Part shown: positions 50,464-62,165 of the stretch, in pieces
Layout of the letters: each line of letters starts with the position of its first letter
Position numbering within the stretch: position 1 is the first letter of the stretch
Position numbers and translations under genes: made by a program
The notes under the pieces: model-generated
Seen by the model: only the letters and a program-made list of their open reading frames with translations
Told to the model about the DNA's origin: nothing
The model's database searches: none
NCBI RefSeq assembly: GCF_040183065.1
Contig: NC_091118.1
Location: 212,631,529-212,695,528, forward strand
Reading direction: 5' to 3'
Source: Periplaneta americana
Lineage: Eukaryota > Arthropoda > Insecta > Blattodea > Blattidae
DNA: 64,000 nt

Positions 50464-50774
50464 AGGCCTATTTTGATGTCGTCTGTCACCTGATATCATC
50501 TGCCCCGAACTCTTCTCCCGTTCACTATTCTTTCCAGTGCATTCTTCAGTAGGCACACCACTCTCTCTCTTTCGCATCTTAAAAGATCCCAGAGTGCCTC
50601 AGCGTGGAGGTGAGGAGAGTGGATTTGACTAATTGGGTCCTCCGGTCTTCGCCAAAATTCACCGCAAGGGTTAAATATCAATTCTGTCAGGGTCTTTGAC
50701 CCAATCACAGACCGGGAAATCCCAATTAGAAGCAAATAAATAAGTAAAAAAAATTAATAAGTAAATAAGTACAT

Positions 50775-51935
50775 AAATTAAGGCTTCTAAGGAGCCTGGA
50801 GGTTCATTCCCGCCCTCACATAAGCCCGCCATTTGTCCCTATCCTGAGGAAGACCAATCCAGTCTCTACCATCATATCCCACCTCCCTCAAATCCATTTT
50901 AATATTATCTTCCCACCTACGTCTCGGCCTCCCCAAAGGTCTATTTCTCTCCGGCCTCCCAACTAACACTCTATATGCATTTCTGGATTCGCCCATATGT
51001 GCTACATGACCTGCCCACCTCAAACTTCTAATTATGTCAGGTGAAGAATACATTGCGTGCAGCTCTGCATTGTGTAACTTTCTCCATTCTCCTGTAACTT
51101 CATTCCTCTTAGCTCCAAATATTTTCCTAAGAACCTTATTCTCAAACACCCTTAATCTCTGTTCCTCTCTCAAAGTGAGAGTCCAAGTTTCACAGCCATA
51201 CAGAACAACTGGTAATATAACTGTTTTATAAATTCTAACTTTCAGATTTTTTGACAGAAGACTAGATGACAAAAGCTTGTCAACCGAATAATAAGATGCA
51301 TTTCCCATATTTATTCTGGGTTTAATTTCCTCCCGAGTGTCATTTATATTTGTTACTATTGCTCCAAGATATTTGAATTTTTCCACCTCTTCGAAGGATA
51401 AATCTCCAATTTTTATAGTTCCATTTCGTACAATATTCTAGCCACGAGACATAATCATATACTTAGTCTTTTCGGGATTTACTTCTAACCCTATCACTTT
51501 ACTTGCTTCAAGTAGAGTTTCCTTGTTTTCCGTAATCGTTTGTGAATTTTCTCCTAACATATTCACGTCATCCGCATAGACAAGAAGCTGATGTAACCCG
51601 TTCAATTCCAAACCCTCTGTGTTATCCTGAACTTTCCTAATGGCATATTCTAGAGCAAAGTTAAAAAGTAAAGGTGATAGTGCATCTCCTTGCTTTAGCC
51701 CACAGTGAATTGGAAAAGCATCAGATAGAAACTGACCTATACGAACTCTGCTGTACGTTTCACTGAGACACATTTTAATTAATCGAACTAGTTTCTTGGG
51801 AATACCAAATATAATAAGAATGTTATATAAAACTTCTCTCTTAACCGAGTCATACGCCTTTTTGAAATCCCTTATACTCCCATTTTTTCTCCAATAACTG
51901 TCGAATACAAAAAATCTGATCAATAGTCGATCTAT
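50775..51935 (-). mobile_element. RTE-like LINE, longest copy, two frame blocks
   Basis: Block 1 (51438-51923): [17 protein letters not shown] (motif A), [20 protein letters not shown] (motif B) and [14 protein letters not shown] (catalytic YADD). Block 2 (50787-51386): [20 protein letters not shown] to AYVRAGMNLQAP. A stop at about 51438 and a frame break separate the blocks; the endonuclease half is missing. A relic of the same family as 9651-10596. Confidence 0.88.
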
Positions 51936-52749
51936 TACGCCTAAATAATTAATGAATAAATAAATAAATAAATAGGGAAATAAATAAATATTACCTTAAA
52001 CTCTCCACCATTATTCTTAATATTTGCGCCGTTTTCAAGACGTTGAATAATATTTAATTTACTGTGTCAGAAATACTCAGACTTGCACGTATGTGTGACA
52101 TGATGCCTTACTGATATGCAGAGGCTCGGATTCTCGTCACAACAGACCACGTTGTACTGTTTTGCTGCTTTCTATTAAATCGCCGGAGCAGTGTATTTGA
52201 CAGTGACCGTAATTTCTACACAATGTAGAATTTCTTTATCATGTTTTTGCATAATATCAACGTATTTAGCTATGACACAATAATTATGTTCCTGAAATCC
52301 ACATTGCGTTACAAATTTCTCTTCATGTGGTAAAACACAGAGCAGTTCAACTCTTTAGTCCCATGTGATAGATTTTGCAGAAGTCATTGTGAAACTGTTT
52401 TGTCATTAGAACTGTCCAGTCTTTAATAAAACAGCACCAATTTCTTCTACGTTCAGTGGTTTCTTGTGCTTGTCTTAACCATCTCACTGTCAGACTTCAT
52501 TGGCTGGACAATTCCCAAGTATCGCGCATGAAAGTACGACAAATCCAAGCTGTGAATATATCCAGCTATATTGTAAGGGCTATATCATTCGTAATCACTA
52601 CATTGTGGCAGCCTCAACTTGACTATGTCTTGCAGAAGACAGATTTAAGTCAAGAGCATAATTCATAAGTACGATTATTTTGAAGTTAGGAAACTTCTGA
52701 AATTGCTGATGTTTTGTTAGAAAAAGATGCACATAAAAACAATCCATTT

Positions 52750-53491
52750 TGAATATTGCGTACACTACTTTTAACACTTGAATATAAGTACTGGTAATTG
52801 ATTAACTAGCGGACAAAACAAAAACTTAACAAACACAAAAACACAACACAAACACAAGAACACAAGAAATATATCACACTAACATATGAAAATAAAAGCA
52901 CACATAAGATCGCATCTTCATTCAGAAAGCAGAAATACAACATAGCATACATAACAGAAAACACACTACAAAGACATCTCAACACACAAAAAACACATAC
53001 ACAGGCGTATAGAAACTCACATGTAATAGTTGCGACAAGTTCTACATAGGACAGACAGGCAGATCATTCCAAACATGCTTCAAAGAACACATTAAAGCAA
53101 TAACCAGAGGACACAATACATCTACATATGCCGATCACATAACCAATGCTAACCATACATACAATAACATAAATACGGACATGGAAATCCTACACATACA
53201 ACCCAAGAACCAAAAACTCAACACACTAGAACAATACGAAATATACAAATACACTAAAACACACCCCAATCAAATTCTCAACACACAGATCAATTTCAGA
53301 ACACACACACTATTTGACTCCACTTTTCAACACCTTTCAACAATCAAACGCACCCACATAACAGGCAGAGAAGTTCGAGATGACGACGAGATCTAGTAGG
53401 CTCTGAGGATGGTGTGAGGAAGCACCGAAACAGCTGTAAGCCGCACAAACTTACGTAATTAACACGAGTAAGTCCGCTAGTTAATCAATTA
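52750..53491 (+). mobile_element. Penelope-like element copy 2 with inverted ends
   Basis: [20 protein letters not shown]...[12 protein letters not shown] to GREVRDDDEI and a stop; one stop lies before KLTC. AATTGATTAACTAGCGGAC at about 52796 is the inverse of GTCCGCTAGTTAATCAATT at about 53473. Confidence 0.83.
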
Positions 53492-53504
53492 CTTATAAAA
53501 AACA

Positions 53505-53699
53505 AACAAAGAAACACAATATACGAAAATAAGAACATACATAGAATATTGCATCAAGAAATTAAAATACAACATTGCATAATGAACACAAACACATTAC
53601 AGAAACATATCAACACACAGACAAGACACACAAACATATATCCTAACAGGTGTGTACAAACTATCATGCAATAATTGTAATGATTTCTACATCAGACAC
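53505..53699 (+). mobile_element. Penelope-like element copy 3, short fragment
   Basis: TGVYKLSCNNCNDFYI, then abruptly replaced at about 53700 by minus-strand RTE-like sequence. It is cut inside the nuclease motif. Confidence 0.75.
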
Positions 53700-54420
53700 A
53701 AGCTTCCCTATTCTGAGCAAGATTAATCCAGTCTCTACCATCATATCCCACCTCCCTCAGATCCATTTTAATATTATCCTCCCATCTGTGTCTCAGCCTC
53801 CCCAAAGGTCTTTTACCCTCCGGTCTTCCAACCAACACTATATGCATTTCTGAATTCACCCATACATGCTACATGCCCTGCCCATCTCAAACGTCTGAAT
53901 TTAATGTTCTTAATTATGTCAGGTGAAGAATACAATGCGTGCAGTTCTGCATTGTGTAACTTTCTCCATTCTCCTGTAACTTCATCTCTCTTAGCCCCAA
54001 ATATTTTCCTAAGCACCTTATTCTCAAGCACCCTTAACCTCTGTTCCTCTCTCAAAGTGAGAGTCCAAGTTTCACAACCATACACAACAACTGGTAATAT
54101 AACTGTTTTATAAATTCTAACTTTCAGATTTTTTGACAGCAGACTGGATGATAAAAGCTTCTCAACCGAATAATAACAGGCATATCCCACATTTATTCTG
54201 CGTTTAATTTCCTCCCGAGTGTCATTTATATTTGTTACTGTTGCTCCAAGATATTTGAATTTTTCCACTTTTCCGAGGATAAATCTCCAATTTTTATATT
54301 TCCATTTCGTACAATATTCTGGTCACGAGGCATAACCAACCATATACTTTGTTTTTTTGGGATTTACTTCAAAATCTATTCCCTTACTTGCTTCAAGTAA
54401 AGTTCCCGTTTATTTATTTG
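53700..54420 (-). mobile_element. RTE-like LINE fragment lacking its 3' end
   Basis: Minus frame [20 protein letters not shown]...[20 protein letters not shown], with the last about 40 residues in another frame and no tail. Abuts the Penelope-like fragment at 53699 with no duplication seen. Confidence 0.8.
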
Positions 54421-54559
54421 ATTATTTTTATTTATATATCTATTTATTTACTTGTCTTTTATGTTAAATATCTCAATAGTTCTTCAGTAGCATTTTTTAT
54501 TCTACTCTATCCAAGGAATAAGCTGTTAAAATATGCAGAGTTAAGAGACACAGCGGTGC

Positions 54560-55240
54560 ACAACTTCTAATCACAGATTGTGCAGCAATATGCCTGGGTT
54601 AAATCCCAAATCTCTCCGCAATGCATATGAAGAGAAGGCATATGTCACTGTTGATAGTGATTTGTCTGTCCGTCAGATGGGGACATTAAGCCTGGCAACC
54701 CCTTGGTGCTGTTCGACAGGAGTAGGCTATGTGCCGTACTAGGTTTCCCCTTCTCCCTTCCTCACCTTCATAATCATCACCCTTTCCTTACACTACACTT
54801 ACACATACACTCACTCTAGTATACAACCTAACTCTTCACAGATGCCCGCCAAAGTGGTGTACACATTGAAATCGGTCACAGTCCTGCCATCTATCCGCAA
54901 TATGCGCAAGTGAAGTGGGTAGGCATTAGATACACACACACATATTACTTTCACCCCGTATAAAGTGTTGGAGATATTGCAGAACCGCTAAATTTGAAGG
55001 CAAGTACTGTGACTAAGTATCTTATGGGAATTAATTGAGGAAATGCACTGAGCACTGCTCGAAGAATTGTTGCTACACACTGTAGAAATTTCTGCCTGTG
55101 CATTGGCTGCAAGGATAAACAATTAATGAAAATATTTGTCGGTTGGTGGGAGGAATGCAACATGAATGAAAGACTGTTACAGCGATACCATGTCCTTCGT
55201 ACTCTTTGAAGCTGTAGTAATGTTCGCCTTGAGTAATTTT
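54560..55240. other. Repeat-like sequence, no gene
   Basis: CTGTCCGTCAGATGGGGACA and CCCCTTGGTGCTGTTCGACA look like a dispersed insect repeat I have seen elsewhere, but there is no second copy here to confirm it. Confidence 0.35.
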
Positions 55241-55635
55241 GACTTACAGTGAGTATAAAAGTGTTTTGGGTCGCAGAACAACCAATGCAAGAATGAAATG
55301 GAGAGAGGAAAGTTATAGAAATGGTAAGTTTATTTACTTGTGCGAAGTTGAAACTGATGGAAATACAATAGAAGCATATACATGCATTTGTACAAAAGTT
55401 AGTGGTTTCATATTACGGTATTTGAATATTCACTATCCTAGGTAACTGAAAATATAATATAGCCACAACTTCTGGTCTCTTATCAAAGTCGTGCGATTAT
55501 GATAAAAATTAATATACTGTAATTAAGAAATTGAAAAATCACAAACAATGTAGTTGTACCTGAACAAAAAGTAACAAAATTCATTATTTGATTTTAGCAA
55601 AACTACGTGTAGTAGTACACCTACTAGTATTTTAT

Positions 55636-56685
55636 ATGCAAGCAAAAAATACAGAGGTTTGGGACTAGTCAGAGCATCATGGGAAGAGTTCTTGCAACAC
55701 TGCAACATCTGCATCACTTTGATATTAAATGAAAATCCTTATGTAAATAGTATGCGACCTTTGATGTCTGAACTTAATTCTTCCTGTCAACATCTAAGTC
55801 TCCCTTGTCCAGTTGAACTTCGTAAATCTGTGACTAGGAGATTAAGAAATGCAGAATTCGAATCATGGAAAGTAATGCCTGGAAGAGGCAGAGGTGTAGA
55901 ATTGTACAGCCAAGTACCTAAAGCCAACGCCTGGATTTTTAATAAGTCTGGACTATCTACATCTGAATGGGTAACCTGCCTCAAAATGAATGCCAATTTA
56001 GCAGCAGTTAGAGGAGTACCTGGTCGCTCTTTGGATGGATCCCGGTGCAGACATGGCTGCCTGGAGACTGAAACCCTTGCCCACGTCCAAGGTCAGTGTA
56101 ACAGAGGTTTACTCCTCAGAAATGTTCGATCCTTAATTGCAACTGCTTTAAGAAAAAAGTCTTGGATAGTAGAAGAGGAAGTTTTTTGCCTTGCGACTAA
56201 TGGCGCATCTAGACGTATTGACATCATAGCGTATTCCCAGATTGCCAAGAAAGGATATATTTGATCCTACCATAAGGATTGAAACGGGGAGTAGCCAGCA
56301 GGAGGATGTCAATAAAGAAAAGATCAACATTTATCTGCCAACAGTTGATTACTTCAAAGCAAAATACCAGCTCGAAGACATTGAGGTGATTGGTCTTCTT
56401 ATTGGAGCTCGTGGTGTGATTCCCAAGTTCTTTGAAAGCTTCAGGAAGACTTTTGAATACGGTACCACAGACACTTACTGCTGACATCATAACTTCAGTT
56501 TTGAAACACTCTTGCCAAATTCTGAGTCATTATATTCACTCTGTTTAATTTTTTTTTCTTCACTTTATAATTCATATATGTTTATTTTAATTTTCTTTCT
56601 ACAAAATTTATGTAAATATTTAATATTGTAAAATTCATGTAGGAGAGTATACTAAGTCCTTCTGGGCTACCTCAAATGGGAGGCA

Positions 56686-56734
<49 letters not shown>

Positions 56735-56740
56735 TAAAAA
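55636..56740 (+). mobile_element. R2-like LINE 3' end: CCHC knuckle and restriction-like endonuclease
   Basis: KKYRGLGLVRASWEEFLQHC, then CRHGCLETETLAHVQGQC (C-X3-C-X7-H-X4-C knuckle), a conserved RRIDIIAYSQIAKKGYI, one frameshift at about 56260, FDPTIRIETGS, and RGVIPKFFESFRKTFEYG to the stop. This order (zinc knuckle then PD-D/E-type nuclease) is that of the C-terminus of R2-clade LINEs. Reverse transcriptase proper is missing. 3' UTR of about 200 bp ending in (ATT)n. Confidence 0.75.
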
Positions 56741-57356
56741 TATACAGGGTCAATCAGACACCTATAGAAACGGTTGGTTTCGAAAAATAATATTACAGCA
56801 GTTACATTATAGTAAAAGGCTATAACAGATGACAGTCTTAAAAACCTGACTTTGATGTATGAGGGCTTCCATACAGATCAAGTAGATTGTTCTGGACTAT
56901 TGTGGGTTAATTCATGATTGATAGAGAATCTCAGAAGTTGTATAGTCAGTATAGATAAGATACATGAGGCGCTTCCGAAAGTTAATCATGCGAGAAGAGG
57001 AGCGACCGTAATTACAATGCTGTATTATAAATACCGTATAATAGAGATTAGAGAAACGATTTTATCAGCTTATCTATGTTAAATGATGTCATTGTACGTA
57101 TAACGGATGATACGATTTGCGCATACGGGACTTTGCTTTTCTTTAGAGGTGTATAAAATCATTTTGACCTTTTCTTCACGCCATTAATAGGTTGCGAGTT
57201 GTGGTAGGTTGGCAACCTTGCTACACGACGACGATAGTAAGATGCTCGTGTCTGTGAATAGTGTGGTGTAAATTGGTGTAAAATAAGTTTGAAGATAATA
57301 ATTCTCTGTTATGGTATTGTGGAACCCATAAGATACTGCAGATATAACAATACAAA

Positions 57357-57488
57357 ATGACGTTAAAATCTATAAGATATGAAAATGGCAAACTTGAGAT
57401 ACTTGATCAACTTTTATTACCGATAAAATCTCAATATATTGAGGTTAAAGGTGTGGAAGATGGTTGGCGAGCCATACACAAGATGCAT
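57357..57488 (+). CDS. MRI1: MRI1 exon 1: methylthioribose-1-phosphate isomerase, N-terminus
   Basis: 44 codons starting MTLKSIRYENGKLEILDQLL and ending GWRAIHKMH, then a consensus donor GTAAGA. This is the start of eukaryotic MRI1/mtnA proteins, which continue with a VRGAPAI block in the next exon. The enzyme converts 5-methylthioribose-1-phosphate to 5-methylthioribulose-1-phosphate in methionine salvage, in the cytosol. The ATG has A at -3. I could not find the VRGAPA exon before 64000, so the first intron exceeds 6.5 kb. The unspliced frame runs to 57662 but is intronic beyond 57488. Confidence 0.9.
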
Positions 57489-57763
57489 GTAAGAATATGC
57501 TTATGCCGCAGTAATAAATGGCTATATCATAAAAAAGTTTGCGAAGCTCATTATGCCCGAAACTCATTGAGTACTGTGTCATTTCTTAAATGCAGTCATA
57601 TTTTCGTAGGTCAGTTTTCCAGAAATTATTTAAATGTATGTTCATGCCTTTATGTTTATTAATCACACAAGCTAAGTTTGTTTTGATATTTTGCTTATTA
57701 TATTAACTAAATTATGAGCATGAAAATGTGATTTTATCGTCTCATGCTGTGTTGGATATAATT

Positions 57764-58045
57764 CTCCAGAAAATATACACCAAAGAAGGCACAATTCTTT
57801 GCGTCACTGGTTTCTGTGAGATGTAGCATATTTAGTGATAAAAACACATGGTTTTAATTTGCAGCCACAGATACTTTCAACATAAAAATTCTTTCATACT
57901 TACCTGTATATTCCAGTGCATTGTTGTAGCCCCCCCGGGGATCGTTACTAATTACCAAATTAGGCCTAATATGGAAGAGGTTCAGAAAGAATTATGAGGG
58001 AAATGATTAGTTTCCCCAGAATTGCCTTGGACCTCTCGAGTGTTA
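57764..58045. repeat. Dispersed repeat with internal hairpin (copy 2)
   Basis: Related to 3359-3640: GTTTTAATTTGCAGCC, ATACTTTCAACATAAAAAT, ATACTTACCTGTA, and a hairpin (GGGAAATGATTAGTTTCCCC) followed by CTTGGACCTCTCGAG. Confidence 0.6.
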
Positions 58046-58612
58046 TAAGTACTTTAACAAAAGTATGCGTCTGATAAATGAACTGTGTCTTGCTGAGGGT
58101 GGACAATTTCATTGCTAGTTAATAGAGTTACTGGATCGGCTAGAATTCTAGAGTAAAATAAGTGAGTAATTCCTTCATATGTTCACGAGATGTACGTAAT
58201 ATAAATTACAAAAAGTTGAATTAAATTTATAAATGAAGTGTATAAGGGATTGCTCTGAGACTTCCGTATGCTTAGTGTTCATTTAGCTATATAACAAAAC
58301 CAACCTAATCTAACCTAGCCTTATTATAATGCTAGTATGGAGATTAGCAAACTAAATAAGTAAAATAGGTCTAACAGCATGTCTAGATTGTTAATACACA
58401 GTTTTTAAAGTAGAGTTTTGTCTGTGGGAGAGAGCCACTATTGTTTCGGCTACAGTGTCTATATGTGACTAGAAATAAGGAATTCGTTCATTTTAATTCA
58501 GTTTTTATCAGTTGAACTGGCCGTAAGTAGTTTAAGGGTGTTATGGTGTATGAAAAATTAGAAAATGTCTGAAATCAAATTGTCATAGATTTAGCCCTAA
58601 TATTCGTATCTT

Positions 58613-58760
58613 TTTTTGGTAATTAGCAAGGGACTGTCGGTCTTTTACAAGATATGTGACAAGATTAGTGGGGATATCTAAGTGACGTGAGGCTGAGGAT
58701 CTTAAATCATTGAAATCTTTTCACATATTCCTTGGCCTCATGTCACTTAGATATGTATGT
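58613..58760. repeat. LINE scrap plus short inverted repeat
   Basis: 58617-58670 is an inverted match of 60326-60380 (GACAAG, CTTTTACAAG), a CR1-like LINE piece. ATCTAAGTGACGTGAGGC and GCCTCATGTCACTTAGAT form an inverted pair with a 40-bp loop. Confidence 0.55.
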
Positions 58761-59122
58761 ATGTATTTATTCCAGCTTGATGAGTTAATGACTGAATTTG
58801 GTATAATTTTCCTCTAACCAATACCTAATTCCCTCTTTACCCTTTCCTATCCAGTCCTCTGACTGAACTCTTACTTTCTTCGACCCCGACGGCATTAGAG
58901 CATTCGAGGCCTAGGGGTTCATTTCCCTTTCCTTCCTCCTCTTTCTACTTTTCTGTTCCTAGTGCTGACCTGCTATGGCACTAAAATCGTCCTCCAGTGG
59001 CTTAAGGAGGGAAAGCTGGTGATCAACAAGATCTCCCAGCTAGGTCCAATGGACCCGTCAACCAACAGCAGGTGTGGTCCTCCAGACATTCTGGGGGTTG
59101 TGTGTGAATGAAGTAGCCACCA

Positions 59123-59400
59123 AAACGTTAAAATATGGTGTTCACTTAAATTGGCTACAACTTGCCATTTTTCACTATTGGCAACAGGCCATGATTGTTT
59201 GGCTAAACACCTGCATAGAATTGGAGTATATCAGTCCCCTAGCTGCCCATTGTGCAACTCAAGCCAAGAAATGGATTCGGAACACCTCAAAATCTGTGCT
59301 TCACTGGCTGGTCATGATAATATCTTTGAAAAATATTGGAGTGCAAGAGGTCAAATGACTTTATTGTCAAACGCCTGGCATTAGAAAACAACAACAACAT
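59123..59400 (+). mobile_element. Miniature RNase H LINE: 5' end joined to 3' end (copy f)
   Basis: Starts AAACGTTAAAATATGGTGTT, the same 5' end as copy g, for about 55 bp. It then jumps to TTGGCAACAGGCCATG and encodes [17 protein letters not shown]...[18 protein letters not shown] to [11 protein letters not shown] and a stop, with tail ACAACAACAACAT. All of the endonuclease, RT and RNase H are missing. No target duplication seen. Confidence 0.8.
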
Positions 59401-59491
59401 GTATTTATTCACACTGCAAATGGGTATATATCCGGTGGCAGTGGTAACTAATTACACTCAATAATGACAATAATAACCACAACTAATAAAA

Positions 59492-59499
<8 letters not shown>

Positions 59500-59546
<47 letters not shown>
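59500..59546. repeat. (AAT)n microsatellite
   Basis: About 15 AAT units. Confidence 0.9.
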
Positions 59547-59548
<2 letters not shown>

Positions 59549-59884
59549 GAAGAATCCTAAATTAAATGAAGCATGGTCACTTAAAATAACATTTAAAGTA
59601 AATCTAATTTGTATCTTAACCCTAAGTTCGAACTAAGACCCACGAGTGTAACAGGTTCATACCTGCACAAGTACCTTTCGGCACTACACTTATTTCTCTG
59701 TCAACTCACTCACTGCACTGATTCTACCTGATTTCACTAACACATCTAACCATTTCACTGTTCAAATACTTTGCACAGCCACTTCACTGACACCAACACA
59801 CTTCACTTACACAATAGACTTCACTGACACTACACACTTCCTCACTGATAGAACACTTCAAATAACAAGATATCAATTACACTG

Positions 59885-60380
59885 TTTAAGTAGTGTGTAT
59901 AATATATTACCGTCTATTAGTAAAGTCCTTAAGCCTATTTTTAAATACATTTTTGGTTATTGGTAAAGCCTTTAGTAAGTCTGCAGGTAAAGCATTCCAG
60001 TCCCTGATAGTACGATTGAGAAAAGAAAACTTTCCAGTGTCCGTCCTCTGCCTTCTTTCCCTCAATTTATATGAGTGGTCGTTCCTTGAAGAGTAATTTG
60101 GCGGCTGCAACCTATTTTTTATTTCTCTCCAGGCAGGCTCACCTCTGTATGTTTTGAACAGTGCGCATAATCGAATTCGCGTTCTCCGGTCCGTGAGTGT
60201 GTCCCATTTTAATGGTGAATTATTACGACAATACTTGAGAGCCCGTTTTTGAATCTTTTCCAGTGTCTTTATATGTTCTAATCTGTAAGGATCCCAACAT
60301 GCAGCACCATATTCCTCCTCAACTAACCCACTAACCTTGTCACATACCTTGTAAAAGACCAGCGGTTCCTTGCTAATTCC
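59885..60380 (-). pseudogene. CR1/Jockey-like LINE C-terminal fragment
   Basis: Minus strand, one frame from VEEEYGAACWDPYRLEHIKT through LQPPNYSSRNDHSYKLRERR and FSFLNRTIRDWNALPADLLK to RLKDFTNRR and a stop at 59907. Typical post-RT C-terminus with the NRTIRDWNALP motif. Confidence 0.8.
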
Positions 60381-60588
60381 CCCCCCCTTTTTTTAATTTG
60401 TAGGTTCCTTGCTATTTTCTGGGCGTGATTTTGTGCTCTGTGTTACCAAGCTAGTTGTTTTCCAGCTAAATCTGGTTTCTTCTCTGTATTTCTTGGTTTC
60501 TAAGAATACAACTACCAAGTAAAGATCGCTAGTTTAAGTTACATCTTGATCACAGAACTTTTAACACTATATATATTAAAGTTTATAT

Positions 60589-61224
60589 AAACGTTAAAAT
60601 ATGGTGTTCACTTAAATCGGCTACAACTTGCCATTTTCACTCCAATATGAAATGAGTACCATTAAGGTAAAATTATCCGGAGGTAAAATAGTCCCCCTAT
60701 CGGATCTCCGGGCGGGGACTACTTTAATGGTACAGAATCAACTAAACATCTTACAATGGAATGCTGGCGGTATAACATCAGCTAAGGAGACTGAACTAGC
60801 CAATATACTCTCAGATAATAATGTAGATATCTTCCTTATTCAAGAGGCAAACCTTAATGCTGACCAATTAAAATATTTTGATTTTAAAGGTTTTAGTATG
60901 AAACTGTTACCCAAAGGCAGACAGGTCAGTAGTGGAATTCTCGCAGGTATATCAAAGAAATTATTCCCGATTTACCACGAAAATCGTCTAGCTGCATTTA
61001 GATTGGCAACAGGCCATGATTGTTTGGCCAAACACCTGCATAGAATTGGAATATATCAGTCCCCTAACTGCCCATTGTGCAACTCAAACCAAAGAAATGG
61101 ATTTGGAATACCTCAAAATCTGTGCTTCAGTGGCTGACCCTGATAATATCTTTGAAAAATATTGGAGTGCAAGAGGTCAAATGACTTTATTGTCAAACAC
61201 CTGGCATTATAAAACAGCAACAAC
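60589..61224 (+). mobile_element. Miniature RNase H LINE retaining 5' UTR, endonuclease start and 3' end (copy g)
   Basis: 5' end AAACGTTAAAATATGGTGTT; open frame from 60628 with LNILQWNAGGITSAKETELA and VDIFLIQEANL, the start of an apurinic-type endonuclease (N and E metal-site motifs). It is fused directly to [20 protein letters not shown] near the C-terminus, so most of the element is deleted. A frameshift follows CPLCNSNQ. The exact 16-bp target duplication ATATTAAAGTTTATAT (60573-60588, 61225-61240) shows that this shortened form was itself inserted. Confidence 0.9.
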
Positions 61225-61950
61225 ATATTAAAGTTTATATTGCTTTCCCGTGTTAATTAGTGTGTTACAGTACCTTGTTGACTAGTTTCAGTCTGTGGGC
61301 TATCCTCAGAACTTGATGGTCTTCGCATCTTCTGATTGCGTTTGCTATGGGGGCGTGTGACTCCACATTACACTACACAAACACAAGGGCCACTGACAGG
61401 GAGGGTCCATCGGATCCTGACCCCTCCTCCCCCTAAATGATAAGTTGTAACAATTGTACCGAGTTTCTAAGCATTGATAGCATATAATTCTGTTATCTAT
61501 AATTTCACCAAAATGATTCACGTACGTGTACATAACACTTTTGATTTGACATCGATCGTGACATCACAGTTTCTCCAAAGATGTTGAGATGTTGTTAACA
61601 AACTAAAGAAAAAGTCAAGAAAACTGGACTTTGTTTTGCTAAAAAAAAAAAAAGTAGCGCACAAGGGGCAGGTTTTTTTTTTGTATGTGTGCGTGTGTTT
61701 TTTTTAACATCCTTTTATTGGACCATCTCCAAGAGAAATTCCTGGGTGCACAATTGCACAAACATACCCGCCCAGGAAACTCAATCAGAGGCGCAAAGAT
61801 CACCCAGTTCTGAGGATGGCCCACAGGCTGAAACTAGTCAAAAGGTACGGTAACATAGTAATTAACACGGGAAAGCAATATAAACTTTATATTCCAAAGC
61901 GTTAGTCGTATTACACTTCTTGTTTATTTACTTTATTATAACATTTAGGC

Positions 61951-62165
61951 TGTCCCACGCCGTGGCGTCGCGGTCTAAGGCATCCTGCCTAGGACTCGCA
62001 TTACGGAATGTGCACTGGTTCGAGTCCTCATGGGGGAAGAAATTTTCTCATGAAATTTCGGCCAGTGTATGGGACTGGTGCCCACCCAGCATCGTGATGC
62101 GCTTGGGGAGCTACGATAGGTAGTGAAATTCGGTTGTGAATGCCAGCTATAATGGCTGGGGGGAT
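61951..62165 (+). mobile_element. SINE family D, left part
   Basis: TGTCCCACGCCGTGGCGTCG head, B box GGTTCGAGTCC, AAATTTCGGCCAGTG, then cut at GGGGGGAT by a LINE; resumes at 63941. Confidence 0.88.
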
